In this document: in pieces, positions 46,932 through 57,682 of the stretch | Layout: every line of letters begins with the position of its first letter | Position numbering within the stretch: position 1 is the first letter of the stretch | Assembly: GCA_024734495.1 (NCBI GenBank) | Contig: JALMQS010000075.1 | Span: 8,355,313 to 8,419,312, forward strand | Direction of reading: 5' to 3' | Origin: Forficula auricularia | Taxonomy: Eukaryota > Arthropoda > Insecta > Dermaptera > Forficulidae | DNA length: 64,000 nt | The notes under the pieces: model-generated | Database searches by the model: none | What the model was told of the DNA's origin: nothing | Seen by the model: the letters and a program-made list of their open reading frames with translations, nothing else | Translations under genes and position numbers: made by a program

Positions 46932-48077
46932 TAATATTCCTTTAATTATTGACCATGGACACGAATATTACTTTTAATTTTTTTCTTCAAAATGATTCAA
47001 AATCGTTAAAGTTCAAAACTTGTATTTTGTATTAAAGAAAAATTACTTTAAAAACATATGAGATAATGGATACATAATTGTATATTTGTAATCAGAGTAA
47101 ATTATTTATTCATCAATGAATCCTTACTTTGTCGAGATATTACTATTTCATATTTAAACCAGGACCGCATCCCCCTCACCCCAGTCTCATGAAAAGTATC
47201 CCCCCATTTTATTCAGTTCTAAAGAATTAGAAAAGCTTTTTATTAGCTTTTGTTGAAGTTATAAGAGTTGATCACTTTTATTTTTAGGATTTAATACCAA
47301 AATGCAACAATTTTCAACCCCCCCCCCCCCAGAAATTTCAATGGCGAACTCTGCGTCTTAACCACTCCTGTAGACACCCCTGTTTAAACAACAATTCTTT
47401 AAATTGAAAGATTGTATAATTTAAAAAATATCAAAAAATTCAAATCACTACAAAAGCAGAAATCGTATTAAAAAGGTTTTCACTTTCCTTACAATTCGTT
47501 GTAATAAAAATTTTCTTGAATAGTATATAAGAAAATTCATTAGATTTCAATAAACAATTTCAAACATTTATGAATCAACAGCATTTCGAATTTTCTTGTG
47601 AGCCTGGGAGGCCCATTTGGTAATTAAGCATAATTTAAAGTTCCTTAGATTTTCCGTATCTTTTAAATCTTGATCCTAGAAATAAACCAAGGCAAACGCG
47701 AGCAGATGTGCCTTGTGTGAACCAATGCCCTAATCTAGCGCATCAGCGGGACTTGAGACTTGGCCAGGCCACAAGCAAACTAACGGAGCTTGTCATTTCT
47801 CTAAAGCAAATGACCATATTTAATCAAAGAGTCGGTATTAGAAACAACTACAGCTTGAGCCATGACCTGCATCATCGAAATGAGATTGAGTGCATAATTA
47901 TGCCTACTATGTTAAAATCTCTCACCTTTGCATATTCAATAATTATATTGATAGGTGATATGAGATATTGAAAGAGCTCAAATTTCTTAACCCAAATCAG
48001 AAATAATAGGCAAATAGAATGTTTTTCCATTGATATTCAAAATTCAAATATACCTGATAAAACAAAAATTTTATATA

Positions 48078-48500
48078 TTTTTTACTTTACCATACAGGGT
48101 ATGGTCAATTATTGTAATCGTGCATGAAAAAAGTTTTTTTTTCTTCTTTTTTTGAAATATCTCAAAAAGAGTTGAAACTATTTCGATTAAAAAAATTGGG
48201 CGAAACCATGGCAAGCACTCTAATAAGTGAACTCGAAAAAATTATATTTTCCGAGATAATAACTGTTTTGTCAAAATGTCTGTTAGTTAAAAAATGAAAA
48301 ATTAAAATCTAGGCCCTTGGACCACACTTAACCAAATTTTGTATACATAATCGGTGGGCCCCCCGAACACTAAAAATGCACAAACTAACCGCCCAAAATG
48401 GGCCGAGGACCAAAAAATGAAAATCTAGACACTTGTACCAAACTCAACCAGAACTGTATAGTAAAGTCAAGTGGATGGCCACATCAGAACGTGTGAATTT
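48078..48500 (+). repeat. CTTTACCATACA-family repeat, copy 5
   Basis: It starts TTTTTACTTTACCATACAGG (48081) and ends CCACATCAGAACGTGTGAAT. It lacks the middle part (tandem G-run region) of copy 4. Confidence 0.65.
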
Positions 48501-48979
48501 ATTTTAATTCTGAACAGACATAGTCCAATCTAACCGAATTCATAATGAAAGAAAGCAGGTTGCCTACTCCTTTCGTCAATGACCAGCAGCTCTGTTTGTT
48601 TACTTTTTGGCCTCGAAGCAACTTGTTTTTTTTTATGAATTCGCCCTAGGGGTGTAGCAAAAGCCTTTTAAAATAAATCGTCTAATGAAATTATAATCAA
48701 TATCAATTTAAAGTCACCCAAATAGAATTATGTCATTATCTATGTCATGTTCTCGAATTCGTAACTAAATATGAAATAATACTCTCACCGGTAAGGGGAT
48801 GCTTTTGATATGAAAATTTCAAATTCTTTGGGACACTCATTCGCCTCCACATCAGTAGTGTTTACAAAAAGATTGGAAGCTTTCTTTCAAGCCGTTATAT
48901 CAAGATAGTATATTGTTGATTGAATATCATCCACTTTTCATATAAGTGTAACACAAGTTGAGATATCAGGTGTGTGTAA

Positions 48980-49095
48980 TTAACTTCTGGACCTGAATAA
49001 GAAGGCAAGTTTTCTCGAAGCAAGTTTTACTACAAAAGAAATGTGCTTATTTCTAGCGAGGTCAGATGCATTTGTGACGCCTACAACTTTGCTAA
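48980..49095 (-). pseudogene. Jockey-like LINE reverse-transcriptase fragment
   Basis: The minus strand reads GVTNASDLARNKHISFVVKL ASRKLAFLFRSRS. This aligns with GVSVASDLSWNEHISSVAKS AARKIGFLFRSKR of the LINE at 55.6 kb (thumb/C-terminal region). It is an old fragment without catalytic sequence. Confidence 0.65.
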
Positions 49096-49579
49096 TCGAA
49101 CAATTTCGAAATATTTGAGCTTCTAAACTTTTATAAAGAAGAAATATTTTTAAAATCACTGGATTACTCATTTTTTCCCAGGTTCTAACAGTTTATGTGA
49201 TTTATAAGTTTGGATTAATATTCTGTCGGACTTTTGCGGAAAATTCTTCTTTTCTATCCAGCTATTCATGTCTCAAACAATTCAATGTTAATTATTAATA
49301 ATTTTTAATTTTTTAATTAACTTAAAATTTCATTTTTTATATATAGTCACAAAAAATATATTTTTACTTTATTTAAACAAGATCTAGTCTTTATGTAGAT
49401 AAATTCATGATGTAATGAATCCTCCATTATAGTTTGTCACAAATTGAGAATTTATAATACATATTGTATATATATTTTTATGCAGTAAATTTTTTTATAA
49501 TAATACAAAAATTTCTGAAAATTTTTACACAAGATTTGTTACCATTTAAAACAAAAATATTTGTCTTTTGGGTTCATTT

Positions 49580-50450
49580 ATAACCGACTTTGAAAAAGAA
49601 GGATGTTATCATTTCAACGGAATATCTGGTTTTTTTTTTTGTTTGAAGATTTATTTCTCTTTATCATGTGGACCGATTTGGATGATTTTATTTGCATTGG
49701 GTTCATACCCGATTGGTCCCTTTTTTTTATTGGTATTAGACATTTTTTGTTATGTAAGTTCACTCATAATTTCTTTGTTTATGGACCGATTTCGATGATT
49801 CTTTTTTTATTGGAAAGGGGGTACCTTAGAGGTGGTCACATATTAATTTGGTCAAGTTGTGATGATGTTTGTTCGTCGATTTCTTCTTACCATGTGGACC
49901 GATTTCGATGATTGTTTTCCCTTTGGGTTCAGTATAGTCGCCAATTGGTCCCGTATAAATTTCATTGGTATTTGACCTTTTTTGTTAAGTATTTGAACCT
50001 TGGTTAAGTATTTGAAGCTTGGTTAGGTATTTGAACCGTGGTTAAGTATTTGAACCGTGGTCAAGTATTTGAACCATGGTTAAGTAATGGAACGGAGGTT
50101 AAGTATTTGAACAATGGTTGAGTTGAAGTTATTTGAACCAGGTGAGTATTGAAGTTTGAGTATTTGAACCATGGTTAAGTATTTGAACCGTGGTTGATTA
50201 TGAAAATAGCTAATTAAATATGAAATCAACAAGGTAAGTATGTAAAGAGCAAGTTAATTAGGAAAACGATGAGTTTACTAAGAAAACTGAAAGTTGAGTA
50301 TTTAAACCGTGATTTAAGTATTTAAACCGTGATTTAAGTATTTAAATCGTGATTTAAGTATTTAAACCGTGAGTTAAGTATGAAAACAGCTAATTAAAAA
50401 AAAATTCTGCCGAATTGAGAACCTCCTACTTTTTTGAAGTCTGTTAAAAA
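49580..50450 (+). mobile_element. AACCGACTTC-family element, copy 5, with inverted ends and a minisatellite
   Basis: The left end TATAACCGACTTTGAAAAAG and the right end, read inverted, TTTTTAACAGACTTCAAAAA AGTAGGAGGTTCTCAATTCG, form terminal inverted repeats. The ~300-base body follows the left end. The hairpin of other copies is absent, and 19-bp minisatellites fill the right half. This copy shows that the AACCGACTTC sequence can mark both ends of one element. Confidence 0.65.
49985..50385 (+). repeat. 19-bp minisatellite, two blocks
   Basis: Block one (49985-50195) has about ten units of TTAAGTATTTGAACCGTGG with changes at two or three positions. Block two (50293-50385) has four or five units of TTAAGTATTTAAACCGTGA. 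Between them are degenerate units. The units contain TATTTGAACCRTGGTTAA. Confidence 0.85.
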
Positions 50451-51402
50451 TTGACAATTTTGCTTCTCTGCTTCCTTGATATTGATAATGTTCACAGATT
50501 AGATGATCGAAACGCCATGTATTTTTATTATAAATATATGATACTAAGTAATAAAAATATTAACACAATCATAGAAGTACAAAATGAAATATGTAGTTAT
50601 CAATAATTATAAGAAATAATTCAACAACAAACTACAATTTTATTCTCATTTTAAAAAATTAAAAAATATATAATTAGCTTTGAAATTAGAAAAAGTTTTA
50701 GAAAAAACGAAATACAATTGGAGTTATGTATAAGCTAAAATATGTATTAAAAATTATGACAAAACTAGGTATTAATTAATCTTGTCAACATCGTCTAAGA
50801 TTGGTGATTACAAAATTTAGTTTAGTGAAGTTTTGAATAGAACTTAGTATCTCTATAACTGATATAATACAAATACTTCGAATGGTTTCTTATTTTTTCT
50901 GTTTTGTCATGGAATCTACTCATTCTTAAGTCATTGCCCAATAATAGCTGATTAATTTAAAAGTAACTTTTTAAACTATGTGATTCAATATTTCTAGCAT
51001 TGTGAGAAGGTTTTAGAAATACACAAAATTACAATATGTATTTCGAGAAGAATGTCACATCCTAATTAGCAATTTGACAAAAATGTTATATGATTCGGTT
51101 GTGAGAGAACATTTTAGAACGATTAACCGAAATTATTTTAAATGGAATTTTCATTTTCAAAATCTTGATTTAAAATATGAAATATTTTTAAATGCTGATA
51201 ATATATGTTATTGTTTTAAATTGACAACTTTTTGAACATTCCAACAGATGTTTTTTATTTTTAAATCGTGACACCAAGTATGAATAACGCAACGTGGTGA
51301 ATAGGGTTTTGGATGTTTTTTGCTTATAGAGGAAAGAATGTAATGGAGGGAGAAAAAAGGTAGGTATCGATGGTTATTGGACCGAGAGTGGATGATGCTT
51401 AC

Positions 51403-51753
51403 CTTTCAGGCAGCCAGGTAACTGTTGTGATTTGTTCAAGTGACGAGGTTTTCGATTTCGTTGGTGCACTTATCACACACAGACACACACACACATGGGC
51501 ACAACACCACTTGGATGACACTGTAGCACTTTCCGGCGTGGTTTGTACGGGGACATCGCGCGCGGTTCCAGACCCGGAGGATTGGACGGACTGCCTCCTC
51601 GACAGCCGGGTGCCTTCTGCTCCACTGGCACTCGTCAGTCTCTGGAAAAGGTGAGCAGCGCCGCCAGGTGAAAGTATTCGAAGAACAAGACGAAAAAGAG
51701 CCAGCAGAAGAACCAGGCGAAGTACACTCGCTGCTAACACTCAAGACACTCTT
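51403..51753 (-). other. Cad87A: Exon 1 (5' UTR) of cadherin-87A-like gene
   Basis: About 350 bases of GC-rich, CpG-containing sequence stand out sharply from the AT-rich surroundings. The minus-strand exon ends AAAG at 51403, followed by the donor GTAAGC at 51402-51397. The only downstream acceptor that opens a coding exon with a signal peptide is at 30269, directly before the ATG. Exon 1 is therefore non-coding and its last base joins the base before the start codon. The 5' limit is inferred from the TATA box. One frame of the exon is open and hydrophobic, but it has no ATG and does not join the cadherin frame. Confidence 0.6.
51473..51556 (-). CDS. Upstream ORF (27 codons) in the 5' UTR
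   Basis: The first ATG I find in exon 1 on the minus strand is at 51556-51554. It opens a 27-codon frame ending at TGA (51475-51473). The frame runs through a CA/GT repeat, and a second in-frame ATG lies at 51496. It closes before the splice donor and does not reach the cadherin ATG. Such uORFs commonly lower translation of the main frame; whether this one is used cannot be told from sequence. Confidence 0.35.
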   Translation of the reverse strand: MSPYKPRRKVLQCHPSGVVPMCVCVCV

Positions 51754-51775
51754 CACACTTCCCCTTCTGCTTTAG

Positions 51776-51786
51776 TTATTTATATA
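51776..51786 (-). promoter_or_regulatory. TATA box of the cadherin gene
   Basis: Read on the minus strand the sequence is TATATAAATAA, with the TATAAATA core at 51784-51777. It lies just outside a GC-rich exon that ends in a good splice donor. A start about 30 bases downstream would fall near 51753. No convincing arthropod initiator (TCAGT) is visible there, so the start is approximate. The surrounding DNA is AT-rich, so a chance TATA is possible, but its position beside the CpG-rich exon supports it. Confidence 0.55.
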
Positions 51787-51965
51787 CCTATATTTTTAAA
51801 TCAACATAAATTTATAAAAAATATTGAATAAAATAAGTATGTATTGTATAATAAAAATAATATACTAATTAAACACATATGGTTTTATTCAAAAAAATAT
51901 TCATTGGATGGAGACTTCAATGCATGTATAAATATTTTTTTAATTTTATTGAAATTTTTAATTAG

Positions 51966-51968
<3 letters not shown>

Positions 51969-52015
<47 letters not shown>
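51969..52015. repeat. (TA)n microsatellite
   Basis: About 23 uninterrupted TA units lie some 200 bases upstream of the cadherin TATA box. Confidence 0.95.
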
Positions 52016-52020
<5 letters not shown>

Positions 52021-53444
52021 TATGAAAAGATAATTATACAATTTTTTATTTTACTTATATGACTATATACTAATTCACTTAAGAATTTGGTGAGAATATA
52101 AATAGATGATTACCATCAAAGAATTCTAGTCAGAACTCACAATTTTTATTCTCCTTCGAAGTAACTTAGTGAGATCACTTTCAAAAATGATATAATTAGT
52201 TAAGGACAGAGACATCTTAGGTATGAACAGTGGCATAATTAATGTCCTGGCAGCCCTTGTGGCGCGGGGGTTGTGCACAGGTCCGTGGAGAGCTGTTACG
52301 GGCCTTGGGGTAAAATCAAATCAACGGGCCCCTCAAACTACTAGAGGTACATTTTTCAATTTGTAAAATATTTTATTATTTAACAAATAAATAAATCCGT
52401 AACTTAATATGCTTTGTTACCTAATTTTGCTATTTTATATGTTTATTTATAATAAGTAATAAATTTTAGTAGTACAAAAATTTATTTAACATGGCAGTGG
52501 CGGGCCTCTTTCGGGCCAGGGCCCGGGGGTAACTACTCCGCCTGCCAAATTTCAGCATTCTAGTTTGATTGTATTTTCACTATATGTTAATTAAGCCTAT
52601 AATAAATTTCCCCCTTCATTTTAGGTCCTCAAAAAGGGGAAGTTTCACTTTTTCGATTTTTTCCTTTACTTGTAGCCCAAACTCTAGCAGTATGCCAAAT
52701 TTCAGAATTCTAGGATCAGCGGAAGTACTCTAGGTTTTTGATACGTGAGTCAGTGTTAAAAATGTCACTTTTCAGACCTTAATAACTCAAAAACAATAAG
52801 TTTATTTATGAATTTGAGATTCTATGTGTTCCAGTGGGCCTTATTAGACATGCAAAATTTCAAGTGTTTAGGTCTAATAGTTTTTGAGTTATGGGGGGAA
52901 GGTTCGAAATTAGCTCGAAATGGTACGTGTAAATAATGGCCGGTGCACCGTCCGTTCTTTTCCGAACTTGGCTGATACACTGCCATGTGTCTAGATAGAT
53001 AATTTATTAAATAAAATATTTTGAATAAACCAAATATGTATGTAATATTTATTGAAGATAATAATGACCCTGCTAAATGCAGTAATTTTAATTATTTTTC
53101 TTCAATAATCAGCATGCGATGATGATAAAAGCGCCCTTTTATAATTATAAATATGTCTTTTCAATAAATCATCAGCTCTTGTTCGCCTTAGTCTACAAGT
53201 GCTGACATGTTTCACTGCAAGTTGGCACTGGTTGCCGTTGTCAGGGGTTATCTATGCTTATAAAAGCGCCCTTACCTGGTTTTATTATTTGTCCTTAACT
53301 TTACAATTATTTATTTATTTTTTTCTAGCCTATATGAATTGCGATAATCAAAATAAAATTAATTTTATATTTTATTAAATTCATAAGAGGTTTCTTAAAA
53401 TTTTCAGTATTCTAAGGAATTTAAATTAATAAAAAATCAAATAG

Positions 53445-53945
53445 TTTTTAACCGACTTCAAAAAAGGAAGAGGTTCTCAATTCGACTGAATTGTTTTTTT
53501 TTTTTTTTTTTTTTTTTGTCTATGTTACTCTATTTTTTCGCCAATTTTGATGATTTTTTTTCATTGGGTTTAGTATAGTTTCCGATTGGTACCATATTAA
53601 TTTGGTCAAGTTCTGATGTATGATCAATGACAAAATAGCGTAAATCTCCAATTCATATGAGCAAATAATCGAAATTATAATACAAAATCTTTTATAAAAA
53701 AAAACAATCTTAAAACGTTCATTTAAAACCCGCTAACGTTTCGAGAGAATTTCTCTATTTATGAATTGAATTTTATTATTATTTTCTGATTCATTCCCAC
53801 GAATCTTTTTCTTTCACGCAAGGTATTTTATCTTAAATCTCACTATTGTCAACATCATTAAAAAGAGAAAAAGAGAAATAATTTTTAGAAAAAAGAATAA
53901 AATCGATTTCAAAAAAATTAAATGCAACAAATAAAATAATACAAC
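53445..53945 (+). mobile_element. AACCGACTTC-family element, copy 6 (partial)
   Basis: It starts TTTTAACCGACTTCAAAAAA GGAAGAGGTTCTCAATTCG with a 22-base T-tract. The body has an internal deletion, and only the first ~45 bases of the hairpin's left arm (AAATTAAATGCAACAAATAA) are present before unrelated sequence. Confidence 0.65.
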
Positions 53946-54675
53946 TATACTATATATATTCGCCTAGATTAATTTTCCGCAACGCTGACGTAATGGTGCC
54001 GACAGGGTGCGTCGTCGGTGTATTTGCGGCAAATTTGAAATATAATCGTAATTTGGACTCGAATTTTGAAATGAAAGACTCAAATTGATTTTAAATTAAG
54101 AAACATTAAATATATTGATAATTATTCCTCCCCCCCCCTCACCACTCAAAAATTAAATATTCAATTCGCTTTTCTTTGCGCACAGAAAAAGAAATCAATC
54201 ACATCTTATTTGATTTATATTTTATATATTATTTGTTTATTTTTTAATAATTTGCCACTTTTTTATAATTTTTTAAAAAATCTCAATTTTGTTATTCTTA
54301 TTTTTTTATTTTTACAAAATTGAACGACTTAAGAAACGCATGCCCATATGAGTTTATCATGGCAATACTGGAGGGATTAGCCTGTCATACAAACAACACT
54401 TGATCTCTTTTTAATATTTGGAGCCTTATATCGATTATCGATCCCAAATTTTAAAAAAATGATATAATATAATTCTCCTCCTCACACGATCCCACTTATT
54501 TAAATAAATCTATTTCCACATAAAAAATACCACAATGCTGTAGATTATAAAAAAAAATACTTCCAGATTCATATCTCGAGCCTCATTTCGGTAGCTGTGT
54601 CAGGACAAAAATGAGGCGAAACTTTTAAGAGACTATGTATTTTCGGGAGTTTACAGGTATACATTTGGAGTGTGA

Positions 54676-54742
54676 GTTTGGACCGAGACGCCGCTCGCCG
54701 AGCTTCGAGGGCGTGCCGAAGGCACGCACGAAAAGCTCGTAT
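54676..54742 (+). repeat. GC-rich imperfect hairpin
   Basis: GAGCTTCGAGGGCGTGCC, loop GAA, GGCACGCACGAAAAGCTC folds into a stem with a small internal loop. It is an island of GC in AT-rich DNA. A related shorter hairpin (CCGAGCATCGCTCGG) is at 57220. Unknown role; probably an end of a repeat family. Confidence 0.5.
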
Positions 54743-54867
54743 AATATAATATCGATATAAGTAGATATGTATTTAAGACACTATTAATCTAGAATTTTTA
54801 TGTTAAAGTACAAATTCATTTATTATATCCTCTAAATCTAAAGTTTTGAAGAAAAAAATTTCAACAT

Positions 54868-56208
54868 GAATTACCTATTCCTAAAAAAGGAGACACATCA
54901 CAAATCTCTAATTACAGGCCTATCTCGATCACCTCTGTTCTTTCCAAATTAATGGAATTAGTCATAAACCAACACGTCCTTCATCACTTAGAAAACAATA
55001 AATTAATTCACGATAGGCAATATGGATTCAGACAAAATCGTTCCACAGGCGACATCTTAACCTATGTCACCCACACCTTGAACAATACTCTAGAGGCCGG
55101 AAAAGAAACCCTCGCTGTAGCCCTTGATATCTCCAAAGCTTTTGACCAGGTTTGGCACAAAAAATCTTCTTGCCAAACTACCAGCCTTTGGATTCACACC
55201 AACACTTCGCAAATGGATTGAAAGCTTTCTGACAAACCGAAGTATAAAAGTTGTGGTGGATGGAACATCTTCTGAATCGTTCTCCACAAACTCTGGTGTT
55301 CCCCAAGGCTCTGTAATCTCCTCCACACTCTTCCTTATTTATATAAACGACCTTATTGATCAAACGGCAAACCCCACTCATTGTTACGCCGACGATAGCA
55401 CTCTACACGGCAAACCCTCTCTCCCGAATAATCGAATCAATATTGCCTCCTCAATTACTCTCGACCTAGACAAACTGAATAAATGGGGCTCTCAAAATTT
55501 AGTTAACTTCAATTCAAACAAGACTCAATGTTGTCTAATTTCTAGGCGCGAAAATAGAGATTTCCCTGATATTCACTTCGATTCGAATACCCTGAAAATG
55601 TGTGACAGCCTATCCATGTTGGGCGTCTCTGTCGCATCTGACCTGTCTTGGAATGAACACATCTCCTCTGTGGCGAAATCTGCAGCAAGGAAGATTGGCT
55701 TCTTATTCAGGTCCAAGCGATTTTACAAACCCCCACAACTTCTCACCATCTACAAGGCCCAAATCCGCCCCTATCTCGAATACGGCTCTCATCTGTGGAG
55801 AGGAGCCTCAAAATATTCTCTTGCTACCCTTGATGCAATTCAGAAACGAGCCGTCAGGCTAATTGACGATTCTACCCTCACCGACTCCCTCGACTCGCTG
55901 GCTCATCGAAGAGATGTCTCCGCCCTTTCCCTTTTCTATAGATACTATCACGGCAGGTGCTCTGATGAGATAAAATCAATAATTCCCCCAAAGCATGCTT
56001 TGCACGCAGCACACGTTTTGCCGACTCCCAACACTCTTTCGCGGTCAAATTAGAAAAGTGCCGGACCACTTCATTCGCGAATTCATATATCCCCATGACT
56101 TCAAGGAACTGGAACTCTCTCCCAGCCTCTATCTTTCCCAGCACCTATGATCTTCAAACCTTCAAAACCAGGGTGCATAGACACCTACGTCTACACCCTC
56201 TCACTTAA
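54868..56208 (+). pseudogene. Reverse transcriptase of the jockey-like LINE (two frameshifts)
   Basis: It would copy element RNA at the insertion site. Visible reverse-transcriptase blocks in order: NYRPISI (finger), YGFRQNRST, ALDISKAFDQVWH (first catalytic aspartate, 55120-55160), GVPQGSVISSTLFLIYINDL (55290-55350), CYADD (catalytic pair, near 55385), and the thumb region LGVSVASDLSWNEHISSVAK with IRPYLEYGSHLW. The endonuclease domain and N-terminus are missing through 5' truncation. Frame 1 changes to frame 2 in a six-base A-run near 55157, and a second change near 56020 precedes NWNSLPASIFPSTYDLQTF and a stop at 56206-56208. Apart from these changes there are no stops, so the copy is fairly young. 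Classification as jockey/CR1 type rests on motif resemblance. Confidence 0.8.
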
Positions 56209-56327
56209 ACAACTTTCCCTTCTCTTCGGTAATGCAAGGGTCTTTCGAGATCCATAGGGGCTACATCTTTACTGGTGCACCCCTTCTTGCATTCGATTGC
56301 ATTAAAAAAAAAAAAAAAAAAAAAAAA
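54868..56327 (+). mobile_element. 5'-truncated jockey-like non-LTR retrotransposon with poly(A) tail
   Basis: The element begins abruptly inside the reverse transcriptase (PIPKKGDTSQISNYRPISI) and ends in a 24-base poly(A) at 56304-56327. 5' truncation with a 3' poly(A) is the usual product of target-primed reverse transcription. The 3' UTR is about 95 bases. No target-site duplication could be identified with confidence. Fragments of the same or a related family lie at 2.9, 30.7 and 49.0 kb. Confidence 0.85.
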
Positions 56328-56856
56328 CTTATACCTAAATCACATAATCTTTCGTTTAATATGGAATTAGTTAAATAATTCTTTAAACGACGCAGACAAG
56401 AAAATGTTCTCTAGCATGCATCGCTGTTAGCTGGCATTGTAAGACAAAAAAATGCTACACAATTAATAAAATTCTATAAAGGCTAATTTGTAAATGTTTA
56501 TTATTTATGTCAACTTAATTAAATTATTAAATTTGATATGATTTTTAAATTCATATTGTTGAATTATTCTAGGTAGAAGATTTAATTCTCATTTTAGTGA
56601 TTCTAAGTGAATATCATAATTTTCGGAAGTTTTTGTAATTCAAAAATTTCATTAAATGGTAACAAACAATCCATATTTATCACCAAAGGGGGGGGGAGTC
56701 GAAAAATTTCCAAAATGGCCTCATGTAATTAAGGCACACCCCTAAGCAACTGTGAAAATATCAGACGTTATCGTGGAAATTCTTACAGAAATTTTATCAA
56801 TATCAAGGAAATTATTTTTGTTTATATCTACTCTTATTAAACAAGCAAAAATTGTA

Positions 56857-56864
<8 letters not shown>

Positions 56865-56902
<38 letters not shown>
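56865..56902. repeat. (TA)n microsatellite
   Basis: About 19 TA units. Another TA run lies at 59047-59072, and a shorter one at 58977-58990. Confidence 0.95.
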
Positions 56903-56907
<5 letters not shown>

Positions 56908-57682
56908 ATCTTGGTTCTATTTTGAAAACGACTCTACCGATTTTGATGAAATTCACGGGTTAGGGGGTTTTTGTGGTGACAATTCGATCTGTCACGGTCT
57001 CATCTTCGACAAAATTGTTTTTGATGGGTTTTTTCGTAATCAAATTAATTATTCTCAGGTAGAAAAGTGGGGTCGAGCGGGGTGGAAGTGGGGGAGGGGG
57101 GAACAGTGGGCGAATATTATATATTTTTTTATTTTTTTTATTTGAAAACGGCTCTCAAATAAAAATAGACATTTTTATCAGAATTTAAAATTAAAGCTTT
57201 TACCTGAAGGAAGAAGTTACCGAGCATCGCTCGGTGCCTGCAGGTACTAAAATAATTAAATGGGATGACAGATGAATAAAACTATAGAATTCTTGACTAC
57301 CATATGCATTTGGCCCTTTTAAAATCATATACCTGGGAAAGCATTAAAGAAATTGAAATGTCGTTTCCATATTATTTCTTTGGCTTTTAAATGTGTCGTT
57401 TATTATAATAGTGATGTAACTCCATGAAAGTAAATTCGGAGATAACGAGCTTTTTATAAATTGATGTATAGGGAAACAAAGACAAGTATTTAGTCAGTGT
57501 TTATTATTTTTTATTTCAAATCAAAGATTTTATTTGTTGTAACTTACAAATTAAAGCTAAAACTAATTAAATAAATGAACTTAAACTTTTTTTCTAGGGT
57601 TTTAGTTCTGCACTTTTAGTTCTCTAAGTAAAATAGTAGTGTTTTTTATGGGCTTTTAATGCAATATTTGGAGTTGCTTCTG

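Larger units (their letters stand above)
30269..51402 (-). other. Intron 1 of the cadherin gene (21.1 kb)
   Basis: It runs from donor GTAAGC (51402) to acceptor TTTTCCAG (ending 30269). Repeats with their own entries fill about half of it. Stretches where I see nothing recognisable beyond AT-rich sequence and short homopolymers are 30270-30740, 30925-31585, 32180-33045, 33845-34320, 35145-35800, 36580-37495, 38600-39630, 40695-41770, 42425-43255, 45625-46650, 46935-48075, 48505-48975, 49100-49575 and 50455-51400. Long first introns often hold enhancers, but none can be identified by eye. Confidence 0.6.

Noticed and set aside
47708..47971. 87-codon plus-strand frame, slightly less AT-rich than its surroundings
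   Set aside because: No recognisable domain or splice context. Isolated inside intron 1; length is within chance.
49985..50385. CRISPR array (short regular repeats)
   Set aside because: Units are contiguous, with no unique spacers, in eukaryotic DNA.
51399..51756. Hydrophobic minus-strand frames in exon 1 that look like a secreted protein
   Set aside because: They start only at GTG, have no ATG, and do not join the cadherin frame after splicing.
52225..52540. Possible hAT element (CAGTGGCATAATTAATG ... GGCCCGGGGGTAAC)
   Set aside because: I could not match the two ends or find an 8-bp duplication.
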